From: Latilactobacillus graminis DSM 20719
GTDB taxonomy: Bacteria; Bacillota; Bacilli; Lactobacillales; Lactobacillaceae
NCBI RefSeq assembly: GCF_001436415.1
Contig: NZ_AYZB01000058.1
Span: 221,494 to 285,493, forward strand
Direction: 5' to 3'
DNA: 64,000 bases
In this document: positions 27,015 to 33,312 of the stretch, one piece after another
Layout: each line of letters begins with the position of its first letter
Numbering within the stretch: position 1 is the first letter of the stretch
Program-made: the position numbers and the translations under genes
Notes under the pieces: generated by a model
The model's database searches: none
What the model saw: the letters and a program-made list of their open reading frames with translations, nothing else
Told to the model about the DNA's origin: nothing

Positions 27015-27710
27015 ATGAAAACATTGGTGATTATCAGCCATCCCGAAATCGAGACGTCGATGGTCCAAAATTTTTTAAAAGCGAGTGTAGCACCACTGGA
27101 AGACATCACTTGGCATCACCTAGATGCGATTGATACATTAGATGTGGCTGCTGAACAAGCCTTATTACGGGAGCATGAGCGGATTGTTTTTCAATTTCCG
27201 CTCTATTGGTATGCCGCCCCAGCGAGCCTAAAAGCGTGGTTGGACACGGTTTTAACGGGACAATTTGCTTTTAATGGCCGCCAACCACTGGCGGGAAAAA
27301 CGCTTGGGATTGTCGTTTCAACGGGAACGGCCGCTAAACATTTTCAAGCTGGTGGTAGTGAACAGGTAACACTTTCTGAAATTTTGCGCCCATATGAATT
27401 GGTGGCGCGTAAGTTAGGGATGGTTTATTTACCACCACTTACGATACATCAACTAGGTTATTGGCAAGAAACCGATAAACAGCACTTGGTCATCGATTAT
27501 CAACGTTATTTGACGCAAGCGCAGTTTAATTTTGATCAGAAATTAGCGTGGTTTGAAACGATGCTTATTAAAAAGGCTGCTGAAGCCACGTCACCTAAGG
27601 CACAACAACGTATCACGCTTTTGAGTGAACAATTGTCCGATAAGCGCTCGGAATTAACCGATTTGAATTGGCAAGTCCAACTGATTCGTGAAGAAGAAGG
27701 TGAAGGCTAA
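27015..27710 (+). CDS. NAD(P)H:quinone oxidoreductase-like flavodoxin-fold protein with C-terminal helical tail
   Basis: A 231-residue protein. Residues 1-170 have the KefF/MdaB/NQO1-type flavodoxin fold: V-I-I-S-H-P-E at the FMN phosphate loop, F-Q-F-P-L-Y-W-Y-A-A-P-A-S-L-K-A-W-L-D in the middle, and L-A-G-K-T-L-G-I-V-V-S-T-G. Residues about 185-231 are an extra charged helix that could form a coiled coil. It probably reduces quinones or similar substrates using FMN. The ATG follows 'GGCAGAGT', a weak RBS. It is coupled (TAATG) to the 55-residue gene downstream, which is also highly helical. Confidence 0.82.
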   Translation: MKTLVIISHPEIETSMVQNFLKASVAPLEDITWHHLDAIDTLDVAAEQALLREHERIVFQFPLYWYAAPASLKAWLDTVLTGQFAFNGRQPLAGKTLGIVVSTGTAAKHFQAGGSEQVTLSEILRPYELVARKLGMVYLPPLTIHQLGYWQETDKQHLVIDYQRYLTQAQFNFDQKLAWFETMLIKKAAEATSPKAQQRITLLSEQLSDKRSELTDLNWQVQLIREEEGEG

Positions 27711-27877
27711 TGGATTGGTTAACGGAACAAATTCAACTGCAAAAAGAGCAAGCCACGACTTATGAGGAGCAAGCTTTTTATACGGCGCTCCAACAAGCAA
27801 GTGATGAACTAGCGTTACGGATTGAACAACGTCAAGGTGAACTTGACGGCCGAATTTGGAATGCGACGAATTGGTAA
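27710..27877 (+). CDS. Small helical protein of unknown function (55 aa), coupled to the flavodoxin-fold gene
   Basis: A 55-residue, acidic and glutamine-rich protein predicted by eye to be almost entirely helical (repeated E-Q/Q-Q patterns), ending in W-N-A-T-N-W. Its ATG overlaps the preceding stop (TAATG), with AAGGTGAAGG just upstream, so it is almost certainly translated with the flavodoxin-like gene. I do not recognise the family. The helical tail of the upstream protein suggests that the two may interact (inference). A strong terminator follows. Confidence 0.65.
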   Translation: MDWLTEQIQLQKEQATTYEEQAFYTALQQASDELALRIEQRQGELDGRIWNATNW

Positions 27878-27885
27878 TTTCAACC

Positions 27886-27926
27886 AAAATAAAAACGCCT
27901 CGACGAAGTCGGGGCGTTTTTATTTT
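27886..27926. terminator. Bidirectional terminator
   Basis: AAAATAAAAACGCCTCGAC-GAA-GTCGGGGCGTTTTTATTTT, a long stem with A- and T-runs at the ends, between convergent genes. Confidence 0.88.
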
Positions 27927-27932
27927 GATTGA

Positions 27933-28484
27933 TTAGTAGCGTTTGATTAAAGTATCGAACGCATCAACGATTACTTGGAAGAACTTGAGGGTATCTGCAT
28001 TAGTAACTGCTTGGTTGTCGTCCAATAAGTTCATAACATTGCCAATGTAGGCTTCTGGTTGTTGAACAGTTGGCATGTTCAAGAAAACAAGTGATTGACG
28101 TAAGTGATGGTTAGCGCCAAAGCCACTGATCGCACCAGGTGAAACACTGACGATTTCGGCTGGTTTATTATCCCAGACACTAGCACCATAAGGACGTGAA
28201 CCAACATCTAACGCATTCTTTAATACAGCTGGAACTGAACGGTTATATTCTGGTGTGACAAACAAAACGGCGTCCATTGTTTGCATTTTATTTCTGAATG
28301 TAGTGTAAGCTGCTGGAACCTGATCTAAATCATCATAATCTTGATTGTATAGTGGCAAATCACCAATTTCAACAATTTCCAGATTATAATCTGATGGGAA
28401 TAAAGGCATTAATGATTTAGCAACTGCTTTGCTAAATGAGTCTTTTCGTAAACTACCAATTAAAACTGCGATATTTTTTGTCAT
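27933..28484 (-). CDS. NADPH-dependent FMN reductase family protein
   Basis: A 183-residue flavodoxin-fold reductase (YieF/ChrR/azoreductase-like). Seen: the I-G-S-L-R-K-D-S-F-S-K phosphate loop; L-F-V-T-P-E-Y-N-R-S-V-P-A-V-L-K-N-A-L-D with the conserved P-E-Y-N; and S-P-G-A-I-S-G-F-G-A-N-H-H-L-R. The likely role is two-electron reduction of quinones or electrophiles as stress defence. GGAGG lies 6 bases before the ATG. A 7-7-7 palindrome lies between the -10 and the RBS, so a repressor probably controls it. Confidence 0.87.
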   Translation of the reverse strand: MTKNIAVLIGSLRKDSFSKAVAKSLMPLFPSDYNLEIVEIGDLPLYNQDYDDLDQVPAAYTTFRNKMQTMDAVLFVTPEYNRSVPAVLKNALDVGSRPYGASVWDNKPAEIVSVSPGAISGFGANHHLRQSLVFLNMPTVQQPEAYIGNVMNLLDDNQAVTNADTLKFFQVIVDAFDTLIKRY

Positions 28485-28503
28485 AGTGAAACCTCCAATA
28501 GCT

Positions 28504-28524
28504 TTACTTATTATTAGTAAGTAA
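28504..28524 (-). promoter_or_regulatory. Operator-like perfect palindrome
   Basis: TTACTTA-N7-TAAGTAA, arms perfect, 4 bp downstream of the -10 element of the reductase gene and covering the expected transcription start. A dimeric repressor site (for example MarR/HxlR or TetR type) is likely; the regulator is not identified in the window. Confidence 0.6.
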
Positions 28525-28528
28525 CTTA

Positions 28529-28556
28529 ATTATAGCACTTTTTTGTGAAAAGGCAA
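28529..28556 (-). promoter_or_regulatory. Promoter of the FMN reductase gene
   Basis: On the minus strand: TTGCCT, 16-bp spacer, perfect TATAAT (28529-28534). Confidence 0.7.
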
Positions 28557-28625
28557 CCATAAAAGTTAACTATCTAATCATAGCGAATTCCGAGCCTTTT
28601 TAGCAAACAATAAGTTTGATATAGA

Positions 28626-28655
28626 TTGAAATTTAAGTACGATAAATCGTATAAT
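28626..28655 (+). promoter_or_regulatory. Promoter of the RluA-family gene
   Basis: TTGAAA, 18-bp spacer, perfect TATAAT. A small palindrome TACGAT-AA-ATCGTA (28638-28651) lies in the spacer and overlaps the -10. Confidence 0.65.
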
Positions 28656-28688
28656 AACAATAATCAGAACGCAGATGGGAAATGAATT

Positions 28689-29582
28689 ATGGAAATTAAA
28701 TGGCATGTGCAGCACACACAATCAGTTAAACAATTTCTATTGGCTAGTGGTATAAGTCAACGATTGTATACTAAAATAAAGGCGACTGGCCAGCGGATAC
28801 TAATAAATGAACAAAAAAGTAAGCCTAGTGATCAAGTGCACATTGGGGATGTAGTATCGGTACACTTACCCGCAGAACCAGCTGATCAGCGAGTCATTGT
28901 TAGTCATGAACCGATTGTAGTTTGTTATGAGGATGATTATTGGTTAGCGGTGAATAAACCAGCTGGCTTAGCGACGATTCCAGGGCCCACCAATCAAACC
29001 GATACATTATTGAATCGGATTAAGGGATATTGGCAATCGCAAGGTTTAACAGATTTAGTGCCACATATTATTACCCGGTTAGATTTTGATACCAGTGGGC
29101 TGGTCTTAATTGCTAAGCATCAAGTGGCACAGAGTTTATTGCAACCACAAATTGAACATCATCAACTGCGAAAATTCTATTTAGCAGTGGTTGCTGGTGG
29201 TGATTTACCACAATTTGGAGAAATTCGAGCACCAATTGGAAAAATTGATCATCAACCACGAAGAGCGGTCATTGCCGATGGACAAGCAGCCTGGACCAGT
29301 TATTGGCGTTTAGGTGGGACTGCACAATTGGTGGCTGTTAAAGTTCAGATTCATACCGGTCGGACTCATCAGATTCGAGTTCACTTTAGTGCAATGGGGC
29401 ATCCATTGATTGGTGATCAGCTCTACGGCGGCCCCCTTGATCAAGGGATAACCCGACAAGCACTGCACGCCTATCAACTACAATTCAAAGATCCTTTTAG
29501 TCAACAACTATGCACAATTAATGCGCCGATTGCAACGGATATTCAGGCAATCTTACCGAAATCCTTACCGATTATTGATTAG
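28689..29582 (+). CDS. RluA-family pseudouridine synthase
   Basis: A 297-residue enzyme with an N-terminal S4-like segment (about residues 12-60: K-Q-F-L-L-A-S-G-I-S-Q-R-L-Y-T-K-I) and a catalytic domain. Signature I-T-R-L-D-F-D-T-S-G-L-V-L-I-A-K carries the catalytic Asp, and H-T-G-R-T-H-Q-I-R-V-H-F is the second conserved block. It isomerises uridines in rRNA or tRNA; which site cannot be told (RluD-like or YjbO/YlyB-like). The RBS is weak but the promoter is good. The gene ends at a long hairpin shared with the convergent MATE gene. Confidence 0.9.
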   Translation: MEIKWHVQHTQSVKQFLLASGISQRLYTKIKATGQRILINEQKSKPSDQVHIGDVVSVHLPAEPADQRVIVSHEPIVVCYEDDYWLAVNKPAGLATIPGPTNQTDTLLNRIKGYWQSQGLTDLVPHIITRLDFDTSGLVLIAKHQVAQSLLQPQIEHHQLRKFYLAVVAGGDLPQFGEIRAPIGKIDHQPRRAVIADGQAAWTSYWRLGGTAQLVAVKVQIHTGRTHQIRVHFSAMGHPLIGDQLYGGPLDQGITRQALHAYQLQFKDPFSQQLCTINAPIATDIQAILPKSLPIID

Positions 29583-29658
29583 TCGGAATGGCTGTTAATT
29601 ATAATTAAGGCTTAGTTTAGTTAGAAGAGCGATCTGGTAATTTTTTGGCTTGAAATCT

Positions 29659-29713
29659 AAAAAGGAATGGTACTTCAGACGGTTATATGCCGCGTGAAGT
29701 ACCATTCCTTTTT
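29659..29713. terminator. Long bidirectional hairpin terminator
   Basis: A perfect 19-bp stem (29659-29677 pairs with 29695-29713), 17-base loop, A-run and T-run at the ends. It overlaps the last base of the MATE stop codon. Confidence 0.85.
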
Positions 29714-31032
29714 TAGACGCTATTGTTTGTTTTTAGTAGACTCCGTGTAATCAGCATGCCCATAATAAAAATCAAAATTTCTGTTAATGGCACGCTTAAC
29801 CAAACGCCGGTTAAACCGAAAAGTGCTGATAAAACTAAGACACTAGCAATTAGTAATACATATCCGCGCATGATGGCGACGAAAAATGATAGGCGCGGTT
29901 GGGCAATCGCTGTGATAAATAAATTATTGACAATATTCATACTTGAAAAGAAGAAACTTAAGAAAATCAATGGAATTCCAGTTGCTGCATAATGGACAAG
30001 GGCTTGATTATGTTCGTGGTTAAAAAGATCAATGATAGGGAATTTAAGTCCGATTAATACCAAATATAAGCCAGCTGCAATTGCAACCGAAGTTAATAAG
30101 CCGATTTTGAGACTGATCTTAATATTGGCCCAGTGCTGTTTGCCAAATTCACGACTGACAATTGGTTGAATACCAACCGCAACCCCATTGAATAGTGAAA
30201 GTCCCACAAGCAAAATATTAGCAATAATCCCGTAAGCAGCAACGGCATAGTTATTACTAAGGTGTAAAATAACGATGTTGAATACGAAAATACTGACCCC
30301 AGTACTCATTTCAGTTAAGAATGAAGGAAAACCAAGTTGAATGGCTTTCAAAGTGGGCTTGAAGTGTAAGGTTAAATGTTGCAATGTCAATAATCGCTGG
30401 GGATGTTTGCGATGTTGCGTCAAGATAATTAGACTGACCAGTGGGGAACAAATTGTCGCCATGGCCGCCCCTAGCATTCCCATGTGGAGTGGGAACATCA
30501 AGAGATAGTCGAAGATAATCACAAATAAACTCTGTGAAAGGGTCGCAATCATCGTTAAGTGCGGGTTATTGTCATTGCGAACGAAACTTAAAACCAAATT
30601 ATTAATGATAAATAAAGGGCTCCCAATTAAAATAACCCGTAAATATGTCAAACTAGGAGCCAAGGTTTCTTGATTAGCCCCGAGTAAGTGTAAGAGCGGC
30701 TGAATAAAAATTAAACCCAATGCCATGATAACCAGGCCTAATAAAATGCCAAAAGTAAGGACTTCAGTAAAAATTGCGCGACTTTTATCAGGGTGCTTAC
30801 TTTTATTAATTGAGAAAATGGTCGCTCCGCCAATGCCCAGCATCAGCCCTAGACCATTAAATAAATTAAAAATCGGTAAGTCAATGTTCAAGGCTGCCAA
30901 GCCAATTGGGCCAACTGCATAAGCAATAAAGTATGTGTCTGCTAAAATATAAATTGATAAACCAAGCGAACTAAAAACATCACGAATGATATAGCCAGTT
31001 AGTTCCTTTTTGATCTGTGATGCGTTTTCCAA
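29713..31032 (-). CDS. MATE-family efflux transporter
   Basis: A 439-residue membrane protein with 12 hydrophobic segments arranged as two six-helix halves, the MATE/NorM-DinF organisation. A-V-G-P-I-G-L-A-A-L-N-I near residue 36 and G-I-I-A-N-I-L-L-V-G-L-S-L-F-N-G in the second half (about 264) are typical. It probably exports cationic drugs or metabolites using Na+ or H+. An AGGAGTG site precedes the ATG. The LysR gene lies 10 bp upstream on the same strand, so the two are likely one transcription unit (LysR first). Confidence 0.87.
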   Translation of the reverse strand: MENASQIKKELTGYIIRDVFSSLGLSIYILADTYFIAYAVGPIGLAALNIDLPIFNLFNGLGLMLGIGGATIFSINKSKHPDKSRAIFTEVLTFGILLGLVIMALGLIFIQPLLHLLGANQETLAPSLTYLRVILIGSPLFIINNLVLSFVRNDNNPHLTMIATLSQSLFVIIFDYLLMFPLHMGMLGAAMATICSPLVSLIILTQHRKHPQRLLTLQHLTLHFKPTLKAIQLGFPSFLTEMSTGVSIFVFNIVILHLSNNYAVAAYGIIANILLVGLSLFNGVAVGIQPIVSREFGKQHWANIKISLKIGLLTSVAIAAGLYLVLIGLKFPIIDLFNHEHNQALVHYAATGIPLIFLSFFFSSMNIVNNLFITAIAQPRLSFFVAIMRGYVLLIASVLVLSALFGLTGVWLSVPLTEILIFIMGMLITRSLLKTNNSV

Positions 31033-31042
31033 AATAACACTC

Positions 31043-31870
31043 CTATTCGATTGGTAGTGGGGTTGCCATTAATAAGGCGACAAATGCTTGGAGAGGTTCG
31101 GGCAAATTTTTACGAGCGACAAGGTAGAATTGACGTTGGTATTGTTGTGAAAGTGGTCGACTCGGAATCTCCGGATAATCGAGTAACGCGGCACTTGAAA
31201 CCAATGATTGCCCGATACCTTGTCGTAATAATTGGACGATCATGGCATTACTTTTGATGGTCATCGTATTTTCCAATGGTAAATTATTTTCTTTGGCATA
31301 ATTCATTGTGTAATGGTAGACACCAGAACCAGGCTCGCGTAATAGCCACGGCTCGGTTGGGCGCCCTGCTAAGACTAACTGGTCAGTTTGCAAAGGCGTT
31401 CGAATGAGGTCTTTTTCCGTTAGTGGTTTTTCAATAAAGCCAAAGTCTAATTTGTGTTGGGTGAGCTTTTGAACAATTTGTGAAGAATTGAGGGTGCTAA
31501 TATCAAGTGCTAAGGTTTCTAGCTCTGAGCGGTGCGTCTTAAGCAATGCAGGGAGTAAATAACTTGCGGTTGTATGTGACGCCCCAATACGACAAGGAGT
31601 TTTGGGCTGGCCATCTGGATGATGGAGTGCGTATAAATCCTGATCCCATAGATCGAGCAGTTGCTGAACTTGTTGGTAGAATAAATCAGCACTTTTAGTC
31701 GGCGTCATTTGTTGGCGGCCGTTGCGTTCAAAGAGCACGACGTTTAACGAAGCTTCTAATTGTTTAATTTGGACAGAGATTGTTGGCTGCGATAAAAAAA
31801 GCAGTTGTGCGGCCGTCGTAAAATTTTTGGTTTCATAAACTGTTTTAAAAGTCGTTAGAATCTTGAACAT
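31043..31870 (-). CDS. LysR-family regulator (YeiE/CysB-like context)
   Basis: A 275-residue LysR regulator. Residues 1-60 are the HTH (M-F-K-I-L-T-T-F-K-T-V-Y-E-T-K-N-F-T-T-A-A-Q-L-L-F-L-S-Q-P-T-I-S), followed by a periplasmic-binding-fold effector domain. GAAGTGATG lies just before the ATG at 31870; an ATG at 31891 lacks an RBS. It is divergent from a YeiH-type exporter, the same pairing as yeiE-yeiH in enterobacteria, so it probably regulates that gene and possibly the co-directional MATE gene. Confidence 0.88.
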   Translation of the reverse strand: MFKILTTFKTVYETKNFTTAAQLLFLSQPTISVQIKQLEASLNVVLFERNGRQQMTPTKSADLFYQQVQQLLDLWDQDLYALHHPDGQPKTPCRIGASHTTASYLLPALLKTHRSELETLALDISTLNSSQIVQKLTQHKLDFGFIEKPLTEKDLIRTPLQTDQLVLAGRPTEPWLLREPGSGVYHYTMNYAKENNLPLENTMTIKSNAMIVQLLRQGIGQSLVSSAALLDYPEIPSRPLSQQYQRQFYLVARKNLPEPLQAFVALLMATPLPIE

Positions 31871-31978
31871 ACCATCACTTCTATTCGTCATCTTAATAAC
31901 AACTATTATAAAGATTTATTTTATTAATTGAAAGAGTTTCGGTATAGTTTAAGATAATAAGTGAGAAGGAGTAACATT

Positions 31979-32992
31979 ATGCAGAAGATAACTAAGGAAT
32001 TACCTGGTTTTATCGTATCATTGGGGATTGCAGTTGTTAGTTATTATATCGCCAAGTTGTGGTTACCAATGTTAGGTGGGGCAACGGTGGCACTTTTTAT
32101 CGGGATTATTTTAGGAAATACATGGTTGCAACAACCTGGATTAGCAATGGGAACCAAATTTTCTGAGAAAAAATTATTAGAATATTCAGTGATGTTACTG
32201 GGCGCTACGATTACGTTCCAAAGTATTGCTCAAATTGGTTGGCGCGGGGTGCTGTTTACCGTGTTGCAAATGAGTTGTACGATTGGATTTGCTATCTGGT
32301 TAGGGCGCCGTTTACAGTTTAACGAAGGAACCTATTTATTGATGGCAGGTGGGAATGCGGTCTGCGGATCAAGTGCAATTGGTGCGATTGCCCCAATCAT
32401 CGATGCCGATAATGAAGATACCGGCATTGCGATAACGATGGTCAATTTGATGGGGACGATTCTCATGCTACTATTACCAGTCTTGGGGACCCTTATTTGG
32501 GGACATAATAACGAGTTACGAGGCGTACTCATCGGTGGGACTGTCCAATCGGTTGGTCAAGTGGTGGCCAGTGCAACGATGATTAACCAAGGGACGGTTG
32601 TAACAGCTACCTTATTTAAGATTTTACGTATTATTTGTTTGGTATTTGTAGTTACTGGGTTTGGCTATTGGCATCAAAAGCAACAAAGCCAAGTAAGTGA
32701 TTCGAAACTTGGTGAACAATTATTGGCTAAGAAAAGTAGTTTAGTTCCTTGGTACGTAATTGGATTTCTATTATTTTGTATTTTGAATAGTTTACAGCTT
32801 TTTCCAAGTCAATTTGGGGCATTATGCCATTTTTTGAGTACTTGGTGTGAGACAACAGCCCTGGCAGCAATTGGGTTGCGGTTGAACTTAAAGACGCTCT
32901 TTAGTCAAGGCAAACGCTTGTTAACATATGCTGGGGGATTAGTGACAATCCAAGTCATTATGGCGCTCATATTAATTACGATTTTGTTCTAA
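31979..32992 (+). CDS. YeiH/YadS-type putative anion exporter (UPF0324)
   Basis: A 337-residue membrane protein with about ten segments. L-P-G-F-I-V-S-L-G-I-A, G-A-T-I-T-F-Q-S-I-A, and the central G-G-N-A-V-C-G-S-S-A-I-G-A-I-A-P block are signature features of the family formerly UPF0324. Family members are called putative sulfate exporters, without strong proof. AAGGAG lies 8 bases before the ATG at 31979; the GTG at 31961 overlaps the RBS. It is divergent from the LysR gene, with 108 bp between starts, and ends at a strong terminator. Confidence 0.85.
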   Translation: MQKITKELPGFIVSLGIAVVSYYIAKLWLPMLGGATVALFIGIILGNTWLQQPGLAMGTKFSEKKLLEYSVMLLGATITFQSIAQIGWRGVLFTVLQMSCTIGFAIWLGRRLQFNEGTYLLMAGGNAVCGSSAIGAIAPIIDADNEDTGIAITMVNLMGTILMLLLPVLGTLIWGHNNELRGVLIGGTVQSVGQVVASATMINQGTVVTATLFKILRIICLVFVVTGFGYWHQKQQSQVSDSKLGEQLLAKKSSLVPWYVIGFLLFCILNSLQLFPSQFGALCHFLSTWCETTALAAIGLRLNLKTLFSQGKRLLTYAGGLVTIQVIMALILITILF

Positions 32993-33035
32993 AAAGATCT
33001 GCATTCAACTGAATTGTTGAATGCAGATTTTTTTT
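32993..33035 (+). terminator. Terminator after yeiH-like gene
   Basis: ATCTGCATTCAAC...GTTGAATGCAGAT, a 13-bp perfect stem with a T8 run. Confidence 0.88.
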
Positions 33036-33312
33036 AATACGGTTAATTACATAAAAGTCACTTGAATAGCTTGTTTAGGCAAATAGTTGGAATGAAATTA
33101 CAGCAAATTATACTTGGATCATGAGTGATTGGTTGAATAAAGCATGAATTAAAACAAAGCTGAGCGATAATTATGAATGGCTATAAATTGAATAAAATGA
33201 ATGCTTTACGCAAAAAAATCCTAAAGTGGCAGAAAATCATGCAAACCAATGAATAGCGTTAACTGTTATGATGTTACTCATCACATAAACTATTAATTTT
33301 GGAGGAATGACA
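33036..33312. other. Intergenic region upstream of the surface protein and polysaccharide locus
   Basis: 277 bp, AT-rich, without a supported gene. The only clear element is an extended -10, TGT-TATGAT (33264-33272), about 40 bp before the start of the secreted repeat protein; the -35 is poor, which suggests an activator is needed. This could be the main promoter of the region. Confidence 0.5.

Noticed and set aside
33036..33312. CRISPR array or riboswitch upstream of the repeat protein
   Set aside because: No regularly spaced direct repeats and no recognisable riboswitch core; only an extended -10 is visible. No CRISPR array was seen anywhere in the window.
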